This document shows, piece after piece, positions 49,801-61,378 of a stretch of 64,000 nucleotides of DNA. Below the pieces are notes generated by a model. That model did not search any database, had not been told where the DNA came from, and saw only the letters and a program-made list of their open reading frames with translations. The stretch's first letter is position 1. Every line of letters begins with the position of its first letter. Origin of the DNA: Rusavskia elegans (lineage: Eukaryota > Ascomycota > Lecanoromycetes > Teloschistales > Teloschistaceae). The translations under genes were made by a program, and so were the position numbers. The stretch spans positions 453,182 to 517,181 of the forward strand of contig SAUG01000007.1 in the NCBI GenBank assembly GCA_011316305.1, given 5' to 3'.

Positions 49801-50718
49801 AAGTTATCAATCATCTGGATAGACTTGCATAGCGTTTGGATTCCTGTGTTCGATTTCAGATACCATACATCTCATCAGTCACTTTTCTCTCATTGTCCTC
49901 TGCGGTCTACCCACTCACACGAAGTGTCGTTATCTGTTGTAATTCATCCGTCGTCAGTGATACAGTCATTACAATAAGTAATTTTCTGAGCGACTTTACC
50001 CCAATCCCCCTTTACCCAAGACATGGCTCTACAAAAACCTATCTAAACGCTGATCGAGGCATCGGACGCCTAAACTGCCAAATCAAGGCGCTACCGTGAA
50101 CCGTCCTAGACGTTTCCTAGTACTTGAGCAAGATATACCGATTTCGACAATTACTCCAGATCAGAACAATGATCCCTTCCCCTGAACTAACCAATTCCCG
50201 GTGCTTTCCATCCATCCTTTGTTATGGGGGGCTAATCCTTTTACAATAAAGTCCTTGGCAAAAGCAACACAGTTTCATACGCTAGATTCAAGATATCTCC
50301 GGTACATATAAGAACCTTTGCATACGGGTCCGAGCTGCCGGCATCAGGGTAGGAACTTTTGATAAGACCGGGAGGAATAATGAAGGGACTATGCTCTTAG
50401 TAAGTAGTGCTCGGTTCGCTCCGAGGGTTTCCAAATGACTATCGTGCGTCAACACGTATGCTTCCCTCCGACTCATTGTATTCCATAGTTCAGCGGCAAG
50501 ACGGTTACGATCGGAGCCTGCATTTACAGAGAGAAAACATGTATGACAAGATTCCCGGACTAGATTCTATGATACACGATTCCGGTGAATCCAGAAAACC
50601 TCTTTTCTTTCTTCTTGTAGTATGCGTACAGCAACGGAGAGGCAAAAAACAACGCTTCTCGCCCACCTGGTTCGCTCCTCTGATCCTCTGATTCCCTGAT
50701 CCCCGAAAGCAACTCCCT
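49801..50718. other. convergent intergenic region, SNG1 / RIP1
   Basis: 918 bp between stop codons; 3' UTRs and nothing else that I can support. Confidence 0.5.
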
Positions 50719-51703
50719 TCAACCAATGACAACGGTCTCCTCTTCTGGGAACGAATACTGCGGGACCTCCAAGTTCAAGGGCGCAGGCCCCTTTCTCGCT
50801 CGCCCTGAGATATCGTAGTGCGAGCCGTGGCAGGGGCAGAACCAGCCTCCGAAGTCGCCGGATTCGCCGATGGGGACGCAGCCGAGATGTGTGCAGACAC
50901 CTGGAGCGCGACTGGTTAGCCTTCACTCAACTTGCCTTGGGACAAAACTGGACTCATTGTGATGATATTGGTGGAGGCGGCGATGGGAAACATACCCAGC
51001 ATGATCAGCCATTCCGGCTTCTTGACACGATCTGAGTCTGGTTGAGGGTCCCGTAATGATTCCCATTTGGTCTCTTCGGCTTCTTTGATCTCGTCTTCGG
51101 TGCGGTGGCGGATGAAGACTGGTTTGCCCCGCCATTTGATGATGACCTGTGCAATGCCTTTAGCATTCGTGTATTTCCCACCTTATGTTGGAAGTTCCAT
51201 ACATTCTTGCCTTCTGGAATAGCTTTGAGATCGATTTCAACTTTGGCCTGAGCCAGAACGTCTGCCGATGCAGACATGTTGACGAGGAAATCTGTATGGT
51301 ATTGCATCAGCTTCGGAATCCGACTTGCCACCCTCGCTCTTTGTTTTCCCATTGGCTTGATGTGTATCGTTGAACAGGACGTACCTTGCACCGTGGCTTT
51401 TGCCCCCGCCGCCGTCAACAGTCCCATACTCCCCACCATGAAATACTGAAAGACCTTATTCGATGATTCTGGTTTCTTGCTCATGTATTTGGCGAAGCTT
51501 GGAATTTTTGTCGTCGGTGTGGAATCTTCGTCCCGAAAGGGACTCTCGAATTGTGGTGTGCGCTCATATTCGCCGGCAGTTCTTTGGACGATGTCGGCCT
51601 TGTTTCGTCGCTGGGCCGAGGTGACGGCGGAGGAGAGGGCTGGAATCCGCTGTCTGGGACAAGCACGAAGTAAGTTACCAGCCCGTGTGGTGAGAGGAGC
51701 CAT
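50719..51703 (-). CDS. RIP1: ubiquinol-cytochrome c reductase Rieske iron-sulfur subunit
   Basis: Electron-transfer subunit of complex III in the mitochondrial inner membrane. Exons 51385-51703, 51203-51291, 50996-51146, 50719-50900 (introns 93, 56 and 95 bp); 246 aa. The N-terminal targeting peptide is Arg/Ser-rich ([19 protein letters not shown]). One transmembrane helix sits near [22 protein letters not shown], followed by the hinge ([12 protein letters not shown]) and the head domain. The 2Fe-2S ligands are Cys189/His191 in GVCTHLGC and Cys208/His211 in [11 protein letters not shown], with the disulfide Cys194-Cys210. It ends [12 protein letters not shown]. The start was set at MAPLTTR; the upstream methionine in the same frame gives no better presequence. 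Confidence 0.96.
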
Positions 51704-52146
51704 TGCGACGGTTGGTGGTGCGAAAAGGGTGACGTTGTAAGCACTCGCAGTCTTTGACATTCCAGATCCTCAATCTTACGGATGAAGCTAGTGGTATCGT
51801 CAGTACGCGTTGTAACATACTAAGGTAGTGCTTCCCGGAGCTTCGACGGTCCAAAGCACCAAGCAAGACACATCGATAAAGCAATGCCGGTACGAATCGT
51901 CTATCGAAGTGGCATGGCAAGTGTACCCGCCATAGAGATGATCCAATTTCCTCATGCAATATGCCTATTGCCATAAAGTTCTCGTGAAATTGCTATCATA
52001 CAACCGTCTTCCATTGACTGCTGGAGACGGCAAACGACAAGATTATTTATAATACACCTTGTGTCCCATTGCTCATATCTCATTATAATACCGTGCTGCA
52101 CCTGTATGCCCGCAACAGTAGCCAGTATGCAGGAGATGTCGTACAT
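51704..52146. other. intergenic region between RIP1 and the Dpb3-like gene
   Basis: 443 bp: RIP1 promoter and the 3' flank of the next minus-strand gene. No frame supported. Confidence 0.45.
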
Positions 52147-53154
52147 CTAGCCCATCTCTGCGTCCTCGGATTCGTCTCCATTGGCATGAGCTTTGGGTTC
52201 ATGGTGCGCGTGTGCAACGTCTCCTTCGGAACGAGGATCCTCTATCCGCCGGTAACCAGTAACGTTTTCCCTGGCTGTCTCGTCTTCTGAGATTTCGTCC
52301 ACCTCGGCTTGCTCTTCTCCCACATGCATAACATCCGCGGGTCTACTAGGAAGTGATCGTGAACCGTCAAGCGTCGTCTGGCCTGTCGATAACGTTGCAT
52401 TGACCTTTGTGGGTTTCGACTTCTTTTCTTTGTATTCGCGGAACGTCGTTGTTTTTGGTATGACGTCGGTAAGGAACTCGAGGTTGTCGATGCGGGCAAC
52501 TGCGTTTGCTATACATAAAATGTCAGATCTAGTTGACGGACCATGCGTAGTCCCACAATACCTAAATCCTTGTATTGTATGTTCCGACGTGGCTTTCGCT
52601 CAGATTTGACGACGTTCAATGCTTGCTCGGCCAGGTACCGTATGAACATCTCCTATTCCTTTCAGTCACACCCTGGGCATGTATCACGATTTGAGAAGTT
52701 CCCACCGTGGCTACTGTGATTACGAAGGCCCCATTGTTGGAGCATTGGTTTATGTCTTCATCGAGGGCCAATATCCGCTTGACTCTAGCCACTATATGAT
52801 GAGAGCCGTTAGCAATGCGCATGCCGTAGATTAGTATCTCTACTTACAAGGTAATGATGCGGAACCTGTGACCTCCTCTGAAGGCGGAATAGCAGCATTA
52901 TTGTAAGGCATGTGGATCTGCGGGATCGGCGTCCAGATGCCCACAGGCTGATGTTTTGGGGCTAAGCGAGTGCTGAAAGTTCCAATGGTTGGGCTGGGAG
53001 ATGGACCAAAGGGGCGAGTTGAGACAGTTTTTACGGCTTGACGAATCGATTGTTTCTCGGCTGAAAGAGGTTTACGAGACCATTGAAATACGGACTCGTA
53101 ATGACTTTGCGGCGGCGGTCTGTTTTCCTTGTCATCGTGAGTGGAAGATATCAT
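52147..53154 (-). CDS. histone-fold protein, Dpb3/CHRAC-type (NF-YC-like)
   Basis: Exons 52848-53154, 52706-52791, 52562-52652, 52147-52508 (introns 56, 53, 53 bp); 281 aa. A ~100-residue Pro/Ser-rich N-terminus (MISSTHDDKENRPPP, with a KEN tripeptide) precedes a histone fold: LPLARVKRILALDEDINQCSNNGAFVITVATEMFIRYLAEQALNVVKSERKPRRNIQYKDLANAVARIDNLEFLTDVIPK. An acidic tail rich in Glu, Asp and His follows. The fold pairing is that of DNA polymerase epsilon subunit Dpb3/POLE4 and CHRAC1; Hap5 and Bur6 differ in their core motifs. It should bind a Dpb4-type partner and work at replication forks or in chromatin remodelling. The start codon is the best of several; a further upstream exon cannot be excluded. 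Confidence 0.82.
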
Positions 53155-53564
53155 CACTGGTGAAACTTGGTACTTACAGAGGAATATCAAGGGCAGGCTT
53201 CGATCCGAAGCAATACAGCTGTTGAATTCTGTTGGATTGGGAAGGAGCCACCAGCGGGTGCAAGAAGCACTCAAGCTCAGATCACGAGGATTCGATATAA
53301 CGTCCCCGAACCAGGATCCGTCCTGCGTTATTATTGTGAATTGTACGGAGTAAGAGGAGCGTATTAGACAGGCAGGATGAATCTTGTGGTGTTCAGGTAC
53401 GGGTGGATTATTTTTGTTGTATTTTGCGTACGGTTTTTTTATTTTAGATTTGGCGTAATTTACTCAAGCTCCCAGCCAGGCCCTTGCGCCTCGGCTGGTT
53501 CTTGCAAATCTGGGTAGCAACATTACATTGCTAGGAACCTCTTCCGCGACCATGATCATAGGTA
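53155..53564. other. divergent intergenic region, Dpb3-like / CLC gene
   Basis: 410 bp with both 5' flanks. A possible extra 5' exon of the Dpb3-like gene (strong GTAAGTACC donor on the minus strand near 53,178) is the only thing of note. Confidence 0.45.
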
Positions 53565-56189
53565 ATGACCTCGCGTTCCCCAAACGTGTCTGCGCAAACT
53601 CCGCGTCGGCCTTCACTACCCGAACGAGCAATCTCCAGAAGATTATCCGCACTTTCAACGACAACTGCCGCCACAACCGGAGCCCAAGCCGGCACCACCC
53701 AGCATGACCTTACCGAGGAGATCGAAGAGATCAAGCGATACGAGGACTTCACGACCATTGACTGGGTTCAGGATGCGGCACAAGAGCAGTTACGAAGAAG
53801 AGCTCGACGAAAACAAAATGCTGGCGTCTTTGAGCTAAGAGGCAGCCTGGGATGGCGGCGCAGACTCGAAGACACCTACGATGCAGGTCAAGCTTGGATC
53901 GTTGTGACGCTCGTTGGAGCTGCTATCGGACTCAATGCTGGCTTCCTCAACATCATCACTGAGTGGCTCTCCGACATCAAGCTGGGCTACTGCACCACTG
54001 CCTTTTACCTTAATGAGAACTTCTGCTGTTGGGGTGACGAAAAAGGCTGTCCCGAGTGGCATCGCTGGAGTTCGTTCTGGCTTCTCAACTACCTCCTCTA
54101 TCTTCTGTTCTCAACTGTATTCGCTCTCGCCTCCGCCAGCTTGGTCAAATCCTTCGCCCCTTATGCCGCAGGTTCTGGAATTTCCGAGATCAAATGCATC
54201 ATCGCGGGTTTCGTCATGAAAGGCTTCCTAGGTTTCTGGACATTGCTCATCAAATCCATATGTCTACCCCTTGCCATCGCCTCTGGCTTGTCGGTTGGGA
54301 AGGAAGGTCCAAGTGTCCATTACGCCGTTTGTACAGGGAACGTCATTTCTAGATTCTTTGGCAAATACAAACGGAATGCAGCAAAGACCCGCGAGATACT
54401 CAGTGCTTGCGCTGCCGCTGGGGTAGCGGTGGCCTTTGGAAGCCCTATCGGCGGAGTCTTGTTCTCTCTTGAGGAGATGTCATCTTATTTCCCTTTGAAG
54501 ACTATGTGGAGGAGTTATTTCTGCGCGCTGGTGGCTACCGCGGTGTTGGCTGCAATGAATCCTTTCTGGACCGGTCAGTTGGTCATGTTCGAGGTCAGAT
54601 ATGATCGATCTTGGCACTTTTTCGAAATCATCTTTTTCATCTTTATCGGCATCTTTGGGGGTCTGTACGGCGCTTTCGTAATGAAATGGAACTTGCGGGC
54701 CCAGGCGTTCCGGAAGAAATACCTGACGAAGTATGCTATTCTAGAAGCAACGCTTCTCGCGGCAGGGACTGCAATACTGTGTTTTCCCAACATGTTCCTA
54801 CGAATCGATATGACCGAGAGTATGGAGATACTGTTTCTCGAATGCGAAGCAGGACGCGATTACGACGGGCTTTGCGAAGCTAAGAATCGGTGGAGAATGG
54901 CACTCTCTCTTGCTTTTGCAACGATCATGAGAACCATCCTGGTGATCATATCCTACGGCTGCAAGGTTCCTGCCGGGATATTTGTTCCTTCTATGGCAGT
55001 TGGGGCATCGTTCGGTCGGATGGTTGGCATTCTGGTACAAGCACTCCATGAAGCCTTCCCTCACGCCAAGTTCTTCGCTGCTTGCCAACCAGACGTTGAT
55101 TGCATTACGCCAGGCACATATGCTTTCCTCGGTGCAGCTGCGGCTCTCAGTGGCATCATGCACATAACGGTTTCTGTGGTGGTGATCATGTTTGAGCTGA
55201 CAGGTGCTCTGACCTACATCCTGCCAACGATGGTAAGCAGTCATCCAGAGCATCATCAACATGTCGTATCAACTGACTTGATAAATTAGATCGTGGTCGG
55301 AGTCACCAAGGCGGTCAGTGAGCGATTTGGTAAAGGTGGAATAGCAGACCGGATGATTTGGTTCAATGGCTTCCCGTTCCTCGACAATAAGGAGGAGCAT
55401 ACCTTTGGGGTACCTGTTTCGCAGGTCATGACGAGCGAGGTCACATCGTTGCCATCATCAGGTTTAACTTTGAGAGCCGTTGAGCAACTGATGGCACAGA
55501 ACAAGTACCAGGGTTTCCCGGTTGTCGAAGATCGGACGTCGAAAATCCTGATAGGGTATATTGGCCGGACTGAGTTACGTTATGCCATAGACCGCAGCAA
55601 AAAGGAAAGCTTCGTGTCATCGAACGCCAACTGTTTCTTCACACAGCCACCAGCAAGCGCGACACAAACACCATCAGTCACGGCTCCTCCGGTGACCTTC
55701 GACGCGATTGAAGATGCATCTGGTCAGCAGAGTGTGGATTTTAGTCGATTCATCGACCCTGTACCGCTGGCCGTCCACCCCCGGCTGCCACTTGAAACGG
55801 TCATGGAGCTTTTCAAGAAGATGGGACCGCGAGTCATCTTGGTCGAGTACCGTGGCCGCCTAGCAGGTCTAGTGACGGTCAAGGATTGTCTGAAATACCA
55901 ATTCAAAGTGGAAGCTCAGGAGACCTCAACACATGATCCTGCACTTGAAATACGGCAGGAGAAGCTGTGGGGTCTGATGAATCGTGGGGCAGATTGGTTG
56001 GCGGACAAGGTCCTCAGTATTTCTGGAGGCCGGATCAAGCTCAGCGGAGGACGGGCGTCAAACTTTCTCGAGTCGCGAGCAGAAGACCCCAGGGATCAGT
56101 TCACTCCTATATTGGCTTCTTCAGGGCATGATATACTGGACGGGACCGAGGACGTTGACCAAGGCGTGGAACTGCAGTCTCGCAGATAG
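53565..56189 (+). CDS. CLC-type chloride transporter with two CBS domains
   Basis: Exons 53565-55232 and 55290-56189 (intron 57 bp, phase 0); 855 aa. Ten to twelve membrane helices carry the CLC selectivity motifs GSGISEIK, GKEGPSVH and CKVPAGIFVPSMAVGASFGRMVG. The gating Glu (~247 in GKEGP) and the internal 'proton' Glu in FSLEEMSSYFPLKTMWRS (~304) are both present, the pattern of Cl-/H+ exchangers. The C-terminal half has two CBS domains (VSQVMTSEVTSLPS..YQGFPVVED and PLAVHPRLPLETVMELFKKMGPRVILVEYRGRLAGLVTVKDCL). Yeast Gef1 is the known relative, in Golgi/endosome and linked to copper and iron handling; localisation here is inferred. Confidence 0.94.
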
Positions 56190-57464
56190 ATAGACTTACC
56201 ATGTCGAATAATTCTACCGACGTTACCATCAGATGAAGAGATTAGTATTTGACCTGTACGATTTTCGAAGCCCGAGTCTTCGAATTCGCTTCGTACACGT
56301 GCTGGATGCTTTAGTCACAAATACATTAGTCTGTACCACACAAACCACCACAAAGGTTAGAGTACTCCATAGCCATGCTAAGAGATGCACGGAAGTTCGA
56401 TGCCAGTAGTCTGGGACTAATAGCGGGTTCTCCCAACCATCTGCAGTTTCCCTTACTCGTGCCTTCCAAGTCTTGACTAATGCAGTTTACTGCAGGTGAA
56501 CCCACAGTCCAACACATGTTCTGGCCAGGCTTTGGTGATACTATTGTCAACAGTACCAAGGGCGTCAGGATCTGACAGGTTTCGGCGGTGTCGATCGCAT
56601 TGTTGGTCGGAATGCCCTCAGATCTCTAGCGATAAAAGGCTCGCCAGAAAGGACGGGCTTCTTCATGCAAGCCACGAGTGCTGCATAAGACGAGGAGAAT
56701 GGTCAAACCCATCAGCGGATCTCGAGGACGGTGAAACTTGGTGCCCCCATGGCCGTGTAACTTCTTTCACGTCTATTTTCTGCATCGCCAGAAGGAAGCG
56801 GGCGTGGTTCGAGCGGGTCGAAGAAGGACAAGCACCAACGCTCAGACCAAGACGATGCTGGTTACTCCTCCCTCCATGTCGGTGGCCGATAGCGTCTATC
56901 AGCAGGGGCGGTTTCAGCTGTCGGACCCTTTCGATTGGCCCCGTGGCCTCAGCCCACCTCGATCGCTAGCTGCAACGAGAAAAGATTGTCCGAAGGCTTG
57001 CAGGCCTCGATGTGAATGGCCGAGGGGGATGACAAAGGTGGGCGGGTTCGTCATTTCGGCGTGTTTTGGTGTGTGGCCAAAGTTGCTTTCGTCTGGTGTT
57101 GCTGGTTGCTAGCCTCTCGCTGCCTCTTTCCAAATGGCTGTCTCCCCGCCATTATTCCTCTTACCACCACATTCCTCTGCTGCTCACAACCAACTGCCTT
57201 ACTCTGTACTCCCACTCACTCACCGGTCTTCTTCGTTAATGTCAATTGGCAACTAATCCGCTCCATCATCTTCGCCTGGACTCCCTCTTGCTGCCTACCG
57301 AATTTTGACCTTCAATTCGGCCACAGCTCGGTTGTCGCTAGCCCCTAGTCCAGCCCAGCCGCAGCTTCTTTGTTGTTCTCTAATCTCAACTCACCGCAAC
57401 CGACACAACTGCCCAAAAGCTTTCCTTTCCATCGCTGCGGTCGAATCCACCATCATCTCCAATC
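56190..57464. other. long intergenic region with CT-rich leader of the next gene
   Basis: 1.3 kb without a supported gene. The last ~330 bp are pyrimidine-rich, typical of a long fungal 5' leader (listed separately). Confidence 0.5.
57130..57464 (+). promoter_or_regulatory. CT-rich 5' leader with possible upstream ORF
   Basis: The sequence is strongly C/T biased up to the ATG at 57,465, as near transcription starts of highly expressed ascomycete genes. If transcribed, it contains an upstream ORF of 40 codons (ATG 57,134, stop 57,254-57,256), which could lower translation of the main frame. Confidence 0.4.
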
Positions 57465-58139
57465 ATGTCAGCCTATTATTACGGACCTCAGAATCATCAC
57501 CCATCAGCCATGTCATCTCATTCCTCATCGTCGCACAACCACCGGTCAAGGAGAGCGCCTCGCTTGTCTGCCTCTCACAATACACACCGACAGTTTCGAG
57601 GTGTGCGAAGCATGAAGGAATTGACCGAGAGCCCTCCAATCTCCGCCTTCCGCGCTCGTTTCGAGGCTGGCAGATCTTTTGATCTCGACGATGACCTGGA
57701 GTTCTGTCCTGGACTGCTGACCGAAGACGATGTGAGTCCTGCTCTTAGCCTCCTGACCATCTTTGACTTCCTGCTACCTCCTCAAAATGCTGATGCAAAG
57801 GACGTAACGCAGCTGCAATCCATCCATTCATCGTCTTCAGATGGCTCTCTGTCCAGCGGCTCCCCGCACTCTTCCCCCCTACAGCAACAGATCCAACCAC
57901 ACCAACAGATCACACCTAGTATCTCCTTGTCTTCTGCATCCAACAACCATTACAACCCATCCGCTGGCTTTCAGTCCAACAACGATCACCAACAACTGAA
58001 GCTTCACCAGCCGGCCGCTCTGCGGTCTCGTAATGCCATCCCGATAGTAAATCCAAGTACGGGGATGAAGGTCCCATCTCCGCCATCGTCTATCTCGCCC
58101 GCCATGATGCAGCAGCAGACGTACGCTCGCCGCTGGTAG
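57465..58139 (+). CDS. unidentified Ser/Gln/His-rich fungal protein
   Basis: I do not recognise the family. Without splicing the frame gives 224 aa. With the intron 57732-57800 (GTGAGT..GCAAAG, 69 bp) it gives 201 aa and joins FDLDDDLEFCPGLLTEDD to VTQLQSIHSSSSDGS, which reads more smoothly. Because the intron is a multiple of three without a stop, both forms are translatable. The N-terminus is basic and Ser/His-rich. A central acidic block contains SFDLDDDLEFCPGLL, the most likely conserved motif. The C-terminal half is low complexity (Gln/His/Ser/Pro). No signal peptide or membrane helix. Probably nuclear or cytosolic and disordered. Confidence 0.7.
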   Translation: MSAYYYGPQNHHPSAMSSHSSSSHNHRSRRAPRLSASHNTHRQFRGVRSMKELTESPPISAFRARFEAGRSFDLDDDLEFCPGLLTEDDVSPALSLLTIFDFLLPPQNADAKDVTQLQSIHSSSSDGSLSSGSPHSSPLQQQIQPHQQITPSISLSSASNNHYNPSAGFQSNNDHQQLKLHQPAALRSRNAIPIVNPSTGMKVPSPPSSISPAMMQQQTYARRW

Positions 58140-59095
58140 CACAATCCCAGATCATAACCCTTCCTTCCAACAACTCATCAGTCTGCTGCTGCACCACATC
58201 TTTATGGCGGGCGAACACCCTTTCATTATGGACTTTCTCGACCCTGTTACTCCCCTCTGGTACCTTGATGCCAAATGTACAAATCTTCGGATACCCCAGG
58301 TTTCATGGTTAAGACGTTCGAATTTTGACGCAAGGTGTTTTTGGGCTTGATTAAAGATTTGATGCGCGGTGGGCTGCATGAAGCGTTGGGATGATTTCTG
58401 ATTTTGTTCTTTTTGCCGGAGCGTATGACTGACGTTGCGTTGGGATTATCTACTGACATCGGAGCGGGCTATTGCATATGACGTGGAACTGTTTTTGGTC
58501 TGGACGTTTGGCTACCGGAATACCATGTTGCGATGAATGGATGTTGCTACAAAACGACGGGGAACGGCTAAGGAGTCATTTTTGCATGAACATATTGGGG
58601 AGCCGCCTTGAGACGCCACGACCACCTCCTCTTACTTTGCACATACGATGGGATTCTTTGATTCACTACGTTGAATCTGGTGGGCGTTGGTTGCTTAACG
58701 TCGCAAGCAGATTGTGACCGGAAATGTAACAAATACTCATAGACATTTCAATACAAGAACTAGTATCTAGTCCTTTGGTGTCTCCAATCTGATTTATTAT
58801 ACGGAGTAGACCGTAGACTTTCTTGCCCATATGCAAGTCGTAGCAGGAGAGGAAACCCGGTTCCTTTAACCTCAACGACGCATTCAACCAACCGGCGATG
58901 ATTAAGTATAAGGTACCGCTACTCAAGAACCCAACACCCACAGCTGCAACCATCTGTTTGATTTTTACTTCTCGACTTTCGTTGGAATCAAAATCCGATT
59001 GGTCTTATTGTTAGCTTAGCCTCCGATTACTGTGTTTCACCGCGCACGATTCCCAGACGCGCAAAGGACGAAGACTTGATTGATGACTGGGGGCG
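58140..59095. other. intergenic region downstream of 57,465 gene
   Basis: 956 bp; probably a long 3' UTR plus the YND1 promoter. A 95-codon minus-strand frame at 58,666-58,953 has no support. Confidence 0.45.
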
Positions 59096-61378
59096 ATGGT
59101 CAAATGTGGGTTTGAGATGAGGTCGGATCAGAAGGCATCAAGAATGACAGCTCGCAGGGCGCTTTGGGGTCATACTCGATGCTGGCTCATCGGTAAGTGC
59201 TGCTGGTACCGGGCTGCAACGAACCCAGCATGAAGCTGACCAGCCAGGGTACTCGTCTTCACATCTACAAATGGGTCGATCCATCGAACGCGCGCAAAGC
59301 CGCGGGCACAGATAATCTGCAATCACTCCCAGAGCTGAAGACTGAGAAGAAATGGACCAAGAAGATACATCCTGGTAACTCGATAGCAGAACAATGTTGC
59401 GACCGCATGATATTGATGGAACCTAGGAGTATCAACTTTCGGAGCGAAACCCGATCGTATCGGTCCCGACCACCTGAAGAAATTGTTCGAGCATGCTCTA
59501 AAGATCGTACCCAAAGACGCCGTTCCAGATACCCCCATTTTCTTGCTGGCAACTGCTGGCATGCGCCTGCTCCCCGATTCCCAGCGTTCAAAAGTACTCG
59601 CCGAGATGTGTTCATACGCTCGTTCGCAGACAGATTTCTTCATTCCCGATTGTAGTTCAAATTTTCAGGTCATACCGGGTTCAACGGAGGGATTATATGG
59701 CTGGGTCGCGGCCAACTATTTACTTGGTGGATTTGATGCACCGAAGGAGCATGATCACGGGAAAGATCATCGGACATATGGGTTCCTAGACATGGGCGGG
59801 GCGTCGGCGCAGATTGCTTTTGCGCCCAACGCTACGGAAGCGGAGCGCCATGCCAACGATCTTACGTTATTGAGACTTCGAACGCTAGATGGAGAACAGG
59901 CGGAATATAGGGTGTTTGTTACAACGTGGCTTGAGTACGGCGTCAATGAAGCCAGAAGAAGATATGTCGAAGCTCTGCAGAAGGAAAGTGGTCAGAGTGA
60001 TCCCCAAGAGCTACGAGACCCATGCCTCCCAAAAGGCCTTACAACAACGACCAAGGGTGACATACTGCTACCAGGATCCAAGACTGTTGCTGGGAAAACA
60101 CCGTCGTTGCTTGGGACAGGCAATTTCCAAGAATGCCTGAAGAAGACGTACCCTCTACTGGATAAAGACGCACCTTGCGAAGACGAGCCTTGCCTGCTAC
60201 ATGGCATTCATGTACCTGCAATCGACTTTGACGTCAATCATTTTGTCGGCGTTAGTGAGTACTGGCATACTACGCACGAGGTTTTTGAGATGGCACACAA
60301 AGACAAGGCGTACGACTTTCAAACGTACCAAGAACGGGTGGAAGAGTTTTGTACAAAAGACTGGAAAGCCCTGCAGGAAGGTATCAAGAAGCATCAATGG
60401 GGGAAAAAGGTCGATGAGAGCAAGGCGATAGAGGTATGCTTCAAATCAAGCTGGCTGATCAGCGTCCTGCACGACGGTATCGGGATTCCCCGAGTCGGAA
60501 TAGAGAAGGGCCCTGATTCATCCCACAACGGAACTAAAGCAGTCCTGGAGAGTGCGAAAAACAAAGGATTCACAGACCCATTTCAAGCGGTTGATAAGAT
60601 TGCTGACACCGAGGTCAGCTGGACGCTGGGGAAGATGGTCATCTATGCGTCTAGCCAGGTACTATCGAAGGATGACGGCCTGCCGGTCGGTTTCGGCCGC
60701 AACGTGCCAGGATTGCCTGATGACTTCGAGTATGGGGCATTGGCACAGACTACTACTTCAACTAATAGCACGCAACCAGCATCAAAGGGTTGGCATGACA
60801 CTCTGTTCGACGGGGATACCCCACGGCGCATCCCCGGCTTCTTACTGTTTGTCCTCATCATCTGCGTTGCTGGTTTCCTTCTCTGTGGACGTGAGCGCCG
60901 GCAGCGCGTCTACAGCAAACTTGGTCTGGGATCCCCTCGCCGCCCGGGATCTCGAAAGAGGCGCGGTCTGTTCGGTGGGAAAGTGCCGTTCTTCCGCTCT
61001 AGCTCTAGTCACGGAGCGTACGAGCGTGTTCTTGAGGAAGGAGTGCCAGCTGATGAATTCGAACTCGGACCAGTCGAAGGCGACGAAGAAAACAGTCACT
61101 CGGACTCTTCGACAGGCAGCGGTTACCACGCCGGCCGAGCTTCGGGTCTGGCTACTCCCCGCATACATGACGCTGGCAGTCAGGACTTCTACGAACATTC
61201 CAACAGCAGCCAAGGCGTTGGGCTGGGCATCATGGGCCGAAGTGGGCTGACGGGGAGGATTGACAGCAGGGACAAGCTTGTGGGCATGTCAGGGCCTGCG
61301 ACGGTGGGGCGAAGGTCGCGGAGAGGGAGTCCAACAAGAATAAAGGCTTCAACGATGAAGCCACTGGCCGAAGACTGA
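59096..61378 (+). CDS. YND1: Golgi apyrase (nucleoside di/triphosphatase)
   Basis: Hydrolyses UDP/GDP in the Golgi lumen so that nucleotide-sugar transport can run. Exons 59096-59105, 59158-59192, 59248-59374, 59427-61378 (introns 52, 55, 52 bp); 707 aa. The first coding exon is only 10 nt and, spliced, restores MVKWRFGVILDAGSSGTRLHIY (apyrase-conserved region 1). Others: ACR2 LLATAGMRLL (~97), ACR3 GSTEGLYGWVAANYLLGGF, ACR4 LDMGGASAQIAFAP (~178). A single membrane helix near 526-548 (GFLLFVLIICVAGFLLCG) is followed by a long cytosolic tail with Arg- and Ser-rich parts. This C-terminal anchor distinguishes Ynd1 from the GDPase Gda1. Confidence 0.95.

Noticed and set aside
58666..58953. 95-codon minus-strand frame with hydrophobic start
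   Set aside because: Lies in the likely 3' UTR of the 57,465 gene; no signal of conservation or promoter.
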